Source of the DNA: Adiantum capillus-veneris
Taxonomy: Eukaryota > Streptophyta > Polypodiopsida > Polypodiales > Pteridaceae
Reading direction: 5' to 3'
Assembly (NCBI GenBank): GCA_014529385.2
Contig: CM043971.1
Span: 86,814,840 to 86,878,839 of the forward strand
Length of the DNA stretch: 64,000 bases
Below the pieces are notes generated by a model. The model saw only the letters and a list, made by a program, of their open reading frames with translations, ran no database searches and was not told the origin of the DNA. Below are positions 22,981-34,828 of this stretch, piece by piece. The translations under genes were made by a program, and so were the position numbers. The first letter of the stretch is position 1. The number at the start of each line of letters is the position of its first letter.

Positions 22981-24110
22981 TGTGAGCGGGATGAAAACAC
23001 ACACAGTGCCTCTATAATGACCCGACACACACTCTTGGGAAGATACACACACACACTATGGGGCACCACTCGGCTTACACAACACACTTGGCCGAGACAG
23101 GGAACACACCTCTGGAGTGAGAGGAGAGAGACTATCCACTTGCCCACTCCACACAGACACACACACACACACACACACCCAAAAAAACTCAGCTCAAAAG
23201 AGGAGAATTTCTGATGTTTAGATACAAATGAGCTTGGGCCAACACCAATGGGACAAACAACTCACATAATATGGGTAAAAGATACCAGATACAATCACAA
23301 ATTGGAGAAGAAGCTTCACTCACCGGAGAAGATTACACAGAAAAATAGAAGAAAAAGAGTGAGGAATTTGGCAAAATGGACAGCTCCATCGCGTCCGGAA
23401 CGGCCCAAAACCCCAGTCTACAATGTCAAAGTGCTCAAATCCGACCTCGGATGAGTAGTTTACGGCCAAAACAGGCTCCAAAATGAGTAAAAACACACCT
23501 GCGGCTGTTCCTCCTCTCTTCTCCACGTTTTTTCTGGTCTTCTCTCTCTTTTTTCAGTTTCCACACTTAGATTTATTAGTTGGGCACCCTTGGCCTTCTA
23601 GATGACCTCAAACGGACCCCGAACAGGCCAAAAACTGACCTCGCAGTGCATAGTTGTCACCTTTTTGCATCATTTGCACACCTGGCACTCAGCTTTTTTC
23701 CAATAATGCATCTCGCCACCACGTGAAGTGGTCCTAATGATGACCTTTCTGCGTAACTCTCACAAGAAAACACCCACGTTGTGTCCGTCCTCATCTGCGT
23801 GCAAATATTGACCTCGTTCGCCCTTCTGACGCCACTAGATGCCATCTGACGCACCTACTGACCTCACGTCGTCGGCCCGCGGATAGCTTCCTCGAGAAGT
23901 TTTACGCACTATAAACTCCTCATTATTGTAGAAAAACATTATGGTACTAGTAACGATGAAAATCGATGCACTATGTACATGGTGTCCTACCTGTACACAT
24001 GTGGGCCCCACGTAACCACCTGGCTCTGGAAAATGGGCAATACTTTATTTGATGCACCATGCATGGGTATGTACATATGCGCAATCCCTTGCTCCAAAAA
24101 ACTCCTGACA
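22981..24110 (-). repeat. 5' LTR of family 1
   Basis: 1130 bp; it carries the promoter for the element on the minus strand. I could not place a convincing TATA box on that strand. The right target duplication GCGT is at 24111-24114. Confidence 0.95.
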
Positions 24111-24114
24111 GCGT

Positions 24115-24414
24115 GAAACAAAAGGCCTAGTCAAAATGGTTGATTACCCCACCCTTCTTGAGAATGTAAAATGTTAAATGTGGAGTGTATTGACATTATG
24201 ATAGAGTCTAGAAAACCCCAAGTGTGCCTGCCAAGGGTAGTATGCCCACAAGGGTTTATAGAGAGTGGAGTCTTATATACAGCAAAGGGGTGGTTGTTCC
24301 ACAATTCAGTGAGAGAAGTATATTTCCCAAACCATAGGGGTTTTCTCCCCCCCAAATATTGGGAAAAAAATTTGGTTGATATGAGAAGTGGTTTCTACCA
24401 TAGGAATAGAAATA
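24115..24414. other. Host sequence between family 1 and the family 2 array
   Basis: No gene recognised. Similarity to family 2 pol starts abruptly at about 24415, so this is flanking DNA up to a truncation breakpoint. Confidence 0.6.
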
Positions 24415-26208
24415 GTGGTCATGAAAGAGAAGTTCAATCTACCAAGTTCAGCTAGCAACAATGAAGCAGAATACGACACACTAATTCATGGTTTGAAGAT
24501 GTGCATTGGCCAAGGGATACAACGCCACATGGTAAAGGGAGATGCACTTCTCATTGTTAAACAGATTTTAGGCATTTGGGCATGCAAGAATGAAAGCTTA
24601 CGGACAAAAGTTCATGCCATTCGTAGATTGTTTAATCAACTTGAAGAAGTGCAACTATATCATATTCCTAGGAAACAGAATGAAGATGCCGATTTACTTG
24701 CACAGCAAGTAGTTACATGTGTTGAGAAAGAAGTGCAGATCATCATGGTGGCAGCAGCTGTCAAGCAACCGAGATACCAGGGATTGGAGTCATTGACTCC
24801 CATTATTAGCTACATTTTGGAGGGCGAGTTTCCACAAGACTTCACGAAGGCTCAGAAGAGGAGACTCATGAAGAAGGCAAGCGCATATCTCTTCCTAGAA
24901 GGCTCCCTCTATCAAAGAGGGAGGGATCAAGTGTGCAGAAGAGTACCAACTATCACGGAAATTCCAGCCATTCTAAAAGGTTTGCACGAAGAGGCATGTG
25001 GTGGTCATTTTTCCCAAGAATTAACTGTGAAGAAGATTTTTCTTGCGGGGTATGTTTGGCCAAGTCTGCATGTGGATGTCCAACATTGGTGTAAAAGTTG
25101 TCACAATTGTCAGGTAAATGGGAATAGAAGATTGATTTATGGTCCAAGGCAAATTGTGCTTGCAAATGGACCCTTTGAAAAGTGGGGCATTGATGCTATG
25201 GGTCCTCTGCCTAGGACAAAAAATGGTAAACTCTACATTCTAGTGGCTGTAGACTATATGACTAGGTGGGTGGAAGCACAAAGTGTGGCAAAGGTAAATG
25301 AGAGAACAGTGAGCAAATTCGTCTACACTCACATTTGTTGTAGATTTGGCACACCTTTGGAGATTGTTTCTGATAATGGTCCAGGGTTTAGAAAGGGATT
25401 GCTCACAGAAGTCTGTGAAGAACTTCGCATTCTACATCGTCACAGTACACCCTACTATCCCCAATCAAATGGTTTGGTAGAAAAAGCTAATGGTATCATT
25501 GCAGGCATCATTAGAAAGATGGTGAGAAACAAGACAAAGTTGTGGGATGACTTCTTGGATGGTGCCTTGTGGGCGTATCGAACCACATATAGGGAAGCCA
25601 CGGAGTTTACACCATTTCACTTGGTCTATGGTCAAGAGGCTTTACAACCAATTGAGCTCAACATTCCAACAATGCGACTTCATGGCAAAGCAGCACAAGA
25701 TGATCAAGAAGCATGGATGGATCGACTTCTTACCTTAGCTGAGCTTGAGTGGAAAAGAGAAGCAGCATACGAGTGCTACAAGAGGAAATCTACGCAGGCG
25801 AAGGAGAAGCTTGACAAGAAACTAAAGGACAAAGGCATCAATGAAGGAGATCTGGTGCTAAGGTATGACAATCGACTCGATAATCGTTTTGATGCCAAGC
25901 TTGAAACTAGATGGCAAGGGCCATACATAGTCAAGAAGGCTTTCAATTCAAGTTACTATCAGCTTATGGACTTGAATGGTAAAGAGCACTCCAGGAAAGT
26001 AAACGGGTATTGCTTGAAGCCCTATTTGAGTCGCCTTCTACCAAAGGATCTACCAAAGATCTGCCAAAAGGCCACTGTCTCATGTAAGTATTGTTACATG
26101 AAGCATGAGTGTAACTCTAGCCAAAATTCTGAGGGGCCAAACAATAAAGATCTCGTCAAGGACTCTGAAGCACTCTCTTTGGAAAAGATGCTCTATGATG
26201 GTACATGA
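24415..26208 (+). pseudogene. pol: 5'-truncated pol of the first array unit (second RNase H to integrase end)
   Basis: The frame begins inside the second RNase H (VVMKEKFNLPSSASNNEAEYD) and continues through the HHCC motif, D,D-35-E integrase core (GIDAMGPLP, SDNGPGF, VEKANG) and GPY module to the same stop as the full units. No internal stop occurs in this part. An open reading frame extends upstream to an ATG at 24388, but those codons are foreign flank. It differs from the other units at few residues (for example LVEKANGII instead of WVEKANGVI). It lacks protease and RT, so it is not functional. Confidence 0.93.
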
Positions 26209-27957
26209 ATATACCATCATCCAGGGGGAGGGCTAATGATAGCCATTTTTCGGCTCTTTGTAATTGCCACAGTAAGTTACCTCACCCTACCAAAATCACC
26301 CAAACACTGTGGCTATCCCTACCATTTCACTGTACATAGGCGTGCGTGAGTTAGGGGACTTTTGCCATATCTCCTTACTGAAATAAAAAACCCTCAATTA
26401 GCTAGCCATTGGGCTAGTTGAGCCAAAAAAATAAAAATAAAATAAAAAATATAAGTATATTATGGCCCATGCGTATGTAAATATTTCTTTGTATAAAGGG
26501 CCTAAATAAAAGATTTTTTCATAATTATTTTGGTATTTATTTTAATATTTCTACCTAGGTGTGTGATATTTATGCTCTGTACATTGCCTCACCATTACCA
26601 CAATTTTTCTTACCATTTTTCATATTCTTTATTCCTTATAGAAATATTTTCATGTAAGCTTCTCTTATATTTGGTGTAACTCCATCCCAACAAAAATCGA
26701 AAAAAACTAGTTCTATTTATGTGTATATTTTTTTCACTATTGTGATTTTTTCCTTCCTACATATATTCTCTATTACTCTCATAAATCAGACCACCAAAAA
26801 TATTCATCTTTTTATGGTAGACTTATAATGAGAGAGATTTATTTTGACCCCTTTATATTTTTTTCCACTTATATTATTTATATTTGGCATGTACATATTT
26901 TTTAGACCCCTCAATATTTGATTTTCTTAGTTGTACTATTCACTTATATCATAATCTCAACAATATCTTCAATTATAAACCTACCAAATAAGGTCAAGGG
27001 TAGGTGGCATGCATACATGCACTATGGAGGGCTCACTCTTGGAGGTATTCAAAATAATCATCCAAAGAAGGACCCCACAAGGACTTTGTGCAGTGGGAAA
27101 AAACGGTCGGTTTTGCTGAATTTTTAAAGTTCACTTTCTCTCCGAATTTGAAATAGTGATACAAACAAAAGTTGTAGCTCGTGGGCTAAACTTTTGCCTC
27201 AAATTTTTTCATATTTTTTTGAGCTACGAGCTGTGAGCTATGATTTTATTAGTGGACCCCAGTTTTCCCATGCTATGCAGCCACACTCTCTCTTCCACTT
27301 TATCATTTTCCTCTTTCACACACACACTTCTCCACTCATCATCCCCACCTCTCTCACCACTCCTCTCTGCACCCTACTCACCTTCTCCTCAACCTTGAAG
27401 AATAAGAGAAACCATGGTGAACTCATACCTCCCACACACAATTCCATTCCAAAATTGACCACCTAGTCTCATTTTTCCTCCTCCAATTTACCCATATCTA
27501 TCAAAAAAACCACAAAATTCAGCCTCTTCTCTTAAAAGACAGCATCATGGTGGTTGATTACTCAGCTTCAATTACCTTGTCTCTCAAGGAAGGTCAAGAG
27601 TGGAGAAAAAATGTACCGTCAAAGCTAGTGGACCGTCAACAAGCGTCAAAATTGGCCCTACTCAAGACACTTGGAGCATCAACCTTGTAAGAAATCCACC
27701 TTTTCTTACCTCTTAAGAGTTTTTCTTCCTTATTTGTATCCTACATGGATACTCCCATTGTAAATATCCAATTCCATTTGTAAATTAATACTAACTCTAC
27801 TAACACTAACCCACTATGAAAAGTCCTATCACCTCCATTTCTCTCCTCTCTCTTTCCCCACCAACTTCTTGATAATTCCAAGCAAAAGAAATTAGATAAA
27901 TTGCTGAAAATCTAACCCAACCATGGTTAGAGGAGTAACCCTAGCCTTCAAAATTGC

Positions 27958-27965
27958 TATAAAAG
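27958..27965 (+). promoter_or_regulatory. TATA box in LTR 1
   Basis: TATAAAAG in the context GCTATAAAAGGAGGG. It is repeated at the same place in LTR 2 and LTR 3, so transcription likely starts near 27990. Confidence 0.6.
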
Positions 27966-28628
27966 GAGGGTGTAGCTAGCACAAAAGGGAGAGCCATAAG
28001 CAAGAGCACTATGCTATAGCTTGAGAAGCCAAGCTCAACCTCTCTAGAAGGAGCTCTTAAGTGGAAGCTCATTGTCTTATGCATGTGCATGTGTTGTAAT
28101 AGGAGATTAGCAAGGGAACTCTATGCCATTGTAAGAGAGAGAGTGATCATTCAATTGAGAGTAGGAAATCTATCATTTCTCCTAGTAGTGTAAGCTCAAC
28201 ATTTGCTGAATCAAGGAGGGTGGATTTGGACTAAGCTTGGATACTTTGTCTCTCTTCCCACGTGAAGTAATGGACAACAATGATGTGTAAGTGTCTTGGT
28301 GTTTTTTGTTAAGTTCTTGGTAGCTTGTCTCTAGTGTTGTCATCAATTTAGCCATAAATCCCACATACTGTAAGAGGGCGACAGGGTGGAGAGGACTCCC
28401 CTGGCCTTAAGACAATGAGCGGGGTGGCTTTTCTTGTGATGTGTTGTGGTGTAATATACTCAAGCTATGCTGAACAAATACCAATATCACTTTGATTGGT
28501 CATGACAGATTTGTAAGAAGGTATTAGTGCAACAAACACCCCCCCCCCCCCCCCCCTTCTCTCTCTTTCTTACATATATAATTGTGTTTGCTTGATCATT
28601 TCCGATACGTTTCAAAGCAGCCCGAGCA

Positions 28629-28734
<106 letters not shown>

Positions 28735-28910
28735 GCGTCCTAGTTCGCATCCGAAACTAGGTGGTGCCCCAAATTTGTGTAGGGTTAGGTTGCGGGTTTG
28801 TGTGTGTGTTTGTTGTTTTTTCCCAACCCCAACCCAATTGAGCAGCATGGGAGCCTAGAAGAGTGCTTGGAGGCCACTCTTCTTGTTGCCCGCCCCAGAC
28901 CGCCTCAAAT

Positions 28911-28927
28911 TGGTGCCCCCACTGAGG
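28911..28927 (+). promoter_or_regulatory. Primer-binding site, unit 2
   Basis: TGGTGCCCCCACTGAGG three bases after LTR 1, near-identical to the family 1 site. The same site follows LTR 2 at 37445. Confidence 0.75.
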
Positions 28928-28982
28928 AACGGCTTGTGTATTTTTGTGTAGAATCAACCTTTAGCATAGTCAAGTAGTTTGC

Positions 28983-29195
28983 ATGAATCACGAAAATTTG
29001 TATGATCCCTTCATTCCCATTGCAAGGCAAAAGGTACACATAATTGTTAGTACTAAGTTGCAATTTCAACGTGTCATTCGTAGAATTTTAGGTCCTCTCA
29101 GGTTGGCCGAGATAAACGCTTCAGTAAATCCTTTTATTTTGCCTCTCATTAGGTACGACCTTAGTTTGGACGTCTATATTTTTGTTTTGTTTTAA
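28983..29195 (+). CDS. Small leader ORF 1 (70 aa), unit 2
   Basis: This is the first of two related small ORFs between primer-binding site and gag. The 63 C-terminal residues align gap-free with leader ORF 2 (27 of 63 identical by hand count) and with the family 1 leader ORF (24 of 63). Conserved positions include PF near the start, S.K..FQ, G..R..EI, NPFILPLI.Y and S.DV.IF.L at the end. It terminates 21 bases before the ATG of ORF 2. The unit 3 copy (37517-37729) differs at one residue (DV to EV). The function is unknown. Confidence 0.7.
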   Translation: MNHENLYDPFIPIARQKVHIIVSTKLQFQRVIRRILGPLRLAEINASVNPFILPLIRYDLSLDVYIFVLF

Positions 29196-29216
29196 GCATT
29201 AGGTCATGCATAGACC

Positions 29217-29435
29217 ATGGATAATGGCCAAAGAATAGAGGTTTTCCCCTTCCATTTCACTCCACACATTAGAATAAACATTGCAATTAGTAGGAAAATC
29301 CATTTTCAACAACGTATGGTGTTCATGTTTGGTGCCCAAAGAGTAGGAGAAATTCTCGCATCACCAAACCCTGTTATCCTACCTCTTATTGATTATCATA
29401 GGTCGTTTGATGTGAATATCTTTATTTTGTTGTAG
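29217..29435 (+). CDS. Small leader ORF 2 (72 aa), unit 2
   Basis: This is the second tandem member and the one closest to the family 1 ORF at 22021-22263 (36 of 63 identical, no gaps), sharing SRKI.FQQR.VFMFG and SFDV..F.L. It ends 85 bases before gag, almost exactly the family 1 distance (84 bases). It is open in both units. Such a series of short ORFs ahead of gag would require leaky scanning, reinitiation or a spliced or internal-entry mechanism for Gag synthesis. That is inference from layout; no splice site was identified. Confidence 0.75.
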   Translation: MDNGQRIEVFPFHFTPHIRINIAISRKIHFQQRMVFMFGAQRVGEILASPNPVILPLIDYHRSFDVNIFILL

Positions 29436-29520
29436 AATAGATTGCAAGCTAGAAAACATTATTGTGTAAATTTTTTTAAGAAAAAAAAACAAAAACGGGT
29501 GTCACTTTGAAATCAATTCA

Positions 29521-32500
29521 ATGGAAAGCCAACGCCAAATGTCTGGGCATCCCCTTTTCTTTGGAGAGCCTGGAGAGGATGCAGAATTATTTTTAGCGAA
29601 TTTCAAGATGTCTTGCCGTATCAAGAGGATAATAACTGATCAAGAACGTGTAGAAATGTTTGAGGTGGTCCTTAGGAAAGATGCTAGCACTTGGTTTGAC
29701 TCTTTGCCTGAGGAAGTTAAGGGGAATTACACAGAAGTTTTGAATCGTTTCAAGAAATACTTCTTTGATCCCCAAAACACTCAGAAATTATGGCAAGACA
29801 TTGTTTCTCATAAGCAAAAAGACTTAGATGACTACTACTTGTACAAGCAAGAGTTTCTACGTCTTTGGGCTCTATGGATACGAAATGTTACTAACCCTGG
29901 TGATGGTGCAAAATTTCTAAAGAAGGAGAGGTTCCTATCCGGACTCTTTCTTGACCTTAAGGTAAAAGTTGAGGCGGGTGCACCTACTACCTTTGATGCA
30001 GCTAAAACTAGGGCTGCTGAGAAATATAGGAAACTCAAGTGATTAAGGGGAGAGGTTCCAATAGAAGGTCTTAAACCCAAAGGTAAGTCACAAGCATCAA
30101 CATCGAGGGAGCTTCCTGAGGTAACGGCGGAAGTAATTGAGAAGTTAAACGAATCTTTAAGCAGCCTGTCAATTCACCTTGCACAAGCTGTAGGTCCAAA
30201 GGGACAAGCAAAGAAGTCTGAAGAGCGAGATCCACGACCTAGGAGAGTCTTGCAATGTTGGAATTGCGGAGAGTCTGGACATGGGATGTATAATTGTCCT
30301 TGGCCCCGTGGGGATCCAGGGAGACCTAACTTGAATTACCCAGTGATGAATGAAGGTGAAGGAACTAGTCAGCAACCACGGCTTATACAAAGGCCAAATG
30401 GAGCAAGACCACCTCCACAAGGAGTGGAAGGAGTTCCACCTTTGCCAGACCCAAACATGCATGTGGTAGAGGTGACAAATTCAAGAGAGGTTGACATGGA
30501 AGCAAATGGCATTAAGCGTGGCCGAGGAAAAGGTAAAGAGAAAGAGGGTGTCCCATCACAGAGTGACCATGGACAAGGCAAGAAGGCAAAGGAGACCAAG
30601 GAAGCTAAGAGGACTCGATGTCGTATCAATCTCCAAGACTTCCCTCTTGGACATGGTATGGCTCCATACAACCTGTTGGAAGACATGCGAGGTAAGGGTC
30701 CTGATATCTCATGGCCTCAGTTTCTTGCATTATGCCCACAAGTTAGGAGGGATTTAACAAAGGCAGTTAGCACTAGGAGAAAGGTAAAAGAGAGTTTTCC
30801 TGTTGTAAAAATTGCACATGCTGAAATGAACAAGGATAGTACACCTGTGCTATATTGTTACATAAAAGGAAGATTGGTTAGGAAAGGTCTAGTGGATGGG
30901 GGTGCATAAATTTGCATCATGACAGAAGGGCTCATGCAAAGACTAGGCATGCACATCCATGAGACACCTGAAATCAAAGTGAAAATGGCAAACAATAGCA
31001 AGGCTAGGTGCGTAGGCATTTGTAAAAATGTTTTTGTGGAGGCCTTTGGCATTAAGAAGGCAGTGGATTTCTATGTCATGTCTACCAAGGGAAATGGTTA
31101 CCCATTTATCCTAGGAAGACCATGGCTAATGAAAATGCGAGCTTTGCAGGATTGGGAGAGTGGAAAGCTAATTTGCAGGAATGACAATCACAAGAAGGTT
31201 TTCTTTGACATGAAGGAGCAACGCCAAGAGGAGCTCCATGAAGAATCATCTCAAAGTGAGACGGAAGAAGGTTGGACCGATAGCACTTCAGAAGAAGAAA
31301 GTAGCGGCACCATTACTGAAGAGGAGTCTTCCATCGAAGTCATGGGGGTAAGGTTTAAGCCAAGCAACCAAGAGACCTCTTGTCAAGGCTTGGAGGAGGT
31401 AGGTCCTCAAGAGAACGAAGGTGTTCAAGATGAAGGGATGCTGGAAGGTATGCTATCAACAACACTTACAAAGGATGAAAGAGAGGAGTTCAAATGTGTG
31501 CTAAGGAAGTTTCCTAGGCTTTTTGCTAAAGACTACACCGACGTGCGTGGAGTAGATGTTGTTCAACACAAGATTGAGTTGAAGCCAGAGACCACACCTA
31601 AGGCTCAAAAGCTACGAAGGCTAGGAGTCATTAAGGAGCAGGCTCTACTCAAGGAGTTAAGAAAGATTCTAGCAGCAGGTTTCATTTATCCAGTGGAGAA
31701 TTCAGAGTGGGTCTCTCCCGTTGTTGTCACTCCTAAGAAAAACGGAAAGTGGAGGGTGTGTGTGGATTATCGTCCACTTAATGAGGCAACAAAAAGAGAT
31801 CACTTTCCCCTCCCATTTCAGGATGAGATACTAAATGAAGTAGCTGGTCATGAGAAGTACATTGTGTGTGATGGCTACTCGGGTTACTTTCAAATAGGTA
31901 TCGCATTGGAGGATCAATTGAAAACAACCTTTATCACTCCTTGGGGTTGTTATGCTTTTAGAGTCATGCCATTTGGCTTGACAAATGCTCCTGCAACTTT
32001 CCAACGCTTCATGAACATGGTGTTTCAAGCATTCTTTGGAAAGTCCATTAGGGTTTTTATTGATGATTTTTGCATTTATAGCTCAAAATCATTGCATCTA
32101 CAAAGGGTAGAAGAAGGTTTAAAGAAGCTCTATGACATGGGAGGTCAACTCAACCCCGACAAGTGTCACATAGCTGAGGATGAAGTGATCTTGCTTGGTC
32201 ACAAGGTTTCCTATAAAGGCATTGAGGTGGATCCTTCAAAGGCAAAGGCTCTTATTGAGCTCCCCTCACCCAAGAATCTCAAAGAGGTGATATCATTCAT
32301 TCAAAAAGTGAATTATATGTCACACTTTATTCACTTAGCTTCGGAGTTGCTTCATCCTTTGCAAAAGTTGACACAACAAGTAGAATTTGCATGGTCTGAT
32401 GAGCTTGAAGAGTACTTTTGTAACATTAAAGCCATTTTGTCAGAGCTACCAACACTCATGCCTCCTTGTTGGGAGTACACATTCTTTGTTAGCTCTAGTG

Positions 32501-34800
32501 CTGGGAAAGAAACAATTGGTGCTGTGTTGCTACAACAAGATCCCCACAGTACAAGGATGCGACCCATCTACTTTGCTAGTAGGGTCATGAATGCTTTGGA
32601 GAGAGACTACACAGAAGCAGAACTCATGATGCTTTCTCTCATGTTTGCGGTGAGAAAGTTTAGATCCTACCTGCTACCAAAACCTTTTGTAATTCTCACT
32701 ACAGAAAATTTGTTCCCTTGGGTGTCATCTCAAATGAATCTTAGTACTAGGATCTCAAAGTGGATTATGGAGTTGCAAGAGTTTCAATACTCTTTCAAGG
32801 TAGAAGATAGTGTGCGTGCACAATTGGCAGGGATTCTCACTTATAGGGTGCACGAAAAGGAGATTAAGGTGCCTGAAGTAAAGACCCTACCATTGCCACC
32901 ACCAAAAAGTATTCCTAATGCTTTTACCTTGTTCTTTGATGGAGCTTTTCGTCGAGCCACAGGAAAAGCAGGGGGAGAGCTAGTGTTGCTCAACCCAAGT
33001 GGAGAGGTGGTCATGAAAGAGAAGTTCAATCTACCAAGTTCAGCTAGCAACAATGAAGCAGAATACGACACACTAATTCATGGTTTGAAGATGTGCATTG
33101 GCCAAGGGATACAACGCCACATGGTAAAGGGAGATGCACTTCTCATTGTTAAACAGATTTTAGGCATTTGGGCATGCAAGAATGAAAGCTTACGGACAAA
33201 AGTTCATGCCATTCGTAGATTGTTTAATCAACTTGAAGAAGTGCAACTATATCATATTCCTAGGAAACAGAATGAAGATGCCGATTTACTTGCACAGCAA
33301 GTAGTTACATGTGTTGAGAAAGAAGTGCAGATCATCATGGTGGCAGCAGCTGTCAAGCAACCGAGATACCAGGGATTGGAGTCATTGACTCCCATTATTA
33401 GCTACATTTTGGAGGGCGAGTTTCCACAAGACTTCACGAAGGCTCAGAAGAGGAGACTCATGAAGAAGGCAAGCGCATATCTCTTCCTAGAAGGCTCCCT
33501 CTATCAAAGAGGGAGGGATCAAGTGTGCAGAAGAGTACCAACTATCACGGAAATTCCAGCCATTCTAAAAGGTTTGCACGAAGAGGCATGTGGTGGTCAT
33601 TTTTCCCAAGAATTAACTGTGAAGAAGATTTTTCTTGCGGGGTATGTTTGGCCAAGTCTGCATGTGGATATCCAACATTGGTGTAAAAGTTGTCACAATT
33701 GTCAGGTAAATGGGAATAGAAGATTGATTTATGGTCCAAGGCAAATTGTGCTTGCAAATGGACCCTTTGAAAAGTGGGGCATTGATGCTATGGGTCCTCT
33801 GCCTAGGACAAAAAATGGTAAACTCTACATTCTAGTGGCTGTAGACTATATGACTAGGTGGGTGGAAGCACAAAGTGTGGCAAAGGTAAATGAGAGAACA
33901 GTGAGCAAATTCGTCTACACTCACATTTGTTGTAGATTTGGCACACCTTTGGAGATTGTTTCTGATAATGGTCCAGGGTTTAGAAAGGGATTGCTCACAG
34001 AAGTCTGTGAAGAACTTCGCATTCTACATCGTCACAGTACACCCTACTATCCCCAATCAAATGGTTGGGTAGAAAAAGCTAATGGTGTCATTGCAGGCAT
34101 CATTAGAAAGATGGTGAGAAACAAGACAAAGTTGTGGGATGACTTCATGGATGGTGCCTTGTGGGCGTATCGAACCACATATAGGGAAGCCACGGAGTTT
34201 ACACCATTTCACTTGGTCTATGGTCAAGAGGCTTTACAACCAATTGAGCTCAACATTCCAACAATGCGACTTCATGGCAAAGCAGCACAAGATGATCAAG
34301 AAGCATGGATGGATCGACTTCTTACCTTAGCTGAGCTTGAGTGGAAAAGAGAAGCAGCATACGAGTGCTACAAGAGGAAATCTACGCAGGCGAAGGAGAA
34401 GCTTGACAAGAAACTAAAGGACAAAGGCATCAATGAAGGAGATCTGGTGCTAAGGTATGACAATCGACTCGATAATCGTTTTGATGCCAAGCTTGAAACT
34501 AGATGGCAAGGGCCATACATAGTCAAGAAGGCTTTCAATTCAAGTTACTATCAGCTTATGGACTTGAATGGTAAAGAGCACTCCAGGAAAGTAAACGGGT
34601 ATCGCTTGAAGCCCTATTTGAGTCGCCTTCTACCAAAGGATCTACCAAAGATCTGCCAAAAGGCCACTGTCTCATGTAAGTATTGTTATATGAAGCATGA
34701 GTGTAACTCTAGCCAAAAGTCTGAGGGGGCAAACAATAAAGATCTCGTCAAGGACTCTGAAGCACTCTCTTTGGAAAAGATGCTCTATGATGGTACATGA
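29521..34800 (+). pseudogene. gag-pol: gag-pol polyprotein of array unit 2, two nonsense codons
   Basis: One frame of 1760 codons including the stop. Gag starts MESQRQMSGHPLFFGEPGEDAEL; a CCHC knuckle (CWNCGESGHGMYNC) is near 30256. Protease has VDGGA (30895 on); RT has CVDYRPLNEATK and FIDDF (about 32057). The first RNase H (VSSSAGKETIGAVLLQ) lacks its catalytic Asp, and the second is complete (FFDGAF, NNEAEYD, KGDALL, NEDADLLA). Integrase has HHCC, D, D, E and GPY. In-frame TGA at 30040-30042 (Cys in unit 3) and TAA at 30907-30909 (Gln in unit 3, right after DGGA) inactivate it. Both frames reopen at once, so decay is recent. Confidence 0.95.
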
Positions 34801-34828
34801 ATATACCATCATCCAGGGGGAGGGCTAA

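Larger units (their letters stand above)
15387..24110 (-). mobile_element. Ty3/gypsy LTR retrotransposon, family 1 (Tat-like, dual RNase H)
   Basis: Direct repeats 15387-16524 and 22981-24110 are the LTRs. On the minus strand they start TGTCAGGAG (right copy) and end CGCTCACA. GCGT lies just outside both ends (15383-15386 and 24111-24114). The interior, read on the minus strand, is PBS, a leader with a small ORF, gag, CCHC knuckle, protease, RT, degenerate RNase H, second RNase H, integrase and polypurine tract (AGGGGATGGG next to 16524). Damage is limited: one UAG between Gag and the knuckle, a frameshift between the RNase H domains and a 31-bp duplication in integrase. It is therefore a fairly young but inactive copy. 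Confidence 0.95.

Noticed and set aside
24388-24414. Upstream ATG extending the truncated pol frame
   Set aside because: The added codons are unrelated flanking DNA; similarity to pol starts only at about 24415.
27194-27466. 90-aa ORF repeated in the family 2 LTRs
   Set aside because: It lies upstream of the TATA box, changes length in LTR 3 and has low-complexity composition.
30040-30042. TGA in family 2 gag as a programmed readthrough signal
   Set aside because: The other full unit has a Cys codon there and its own stop elsewhere, so these are private nonsense mutations.
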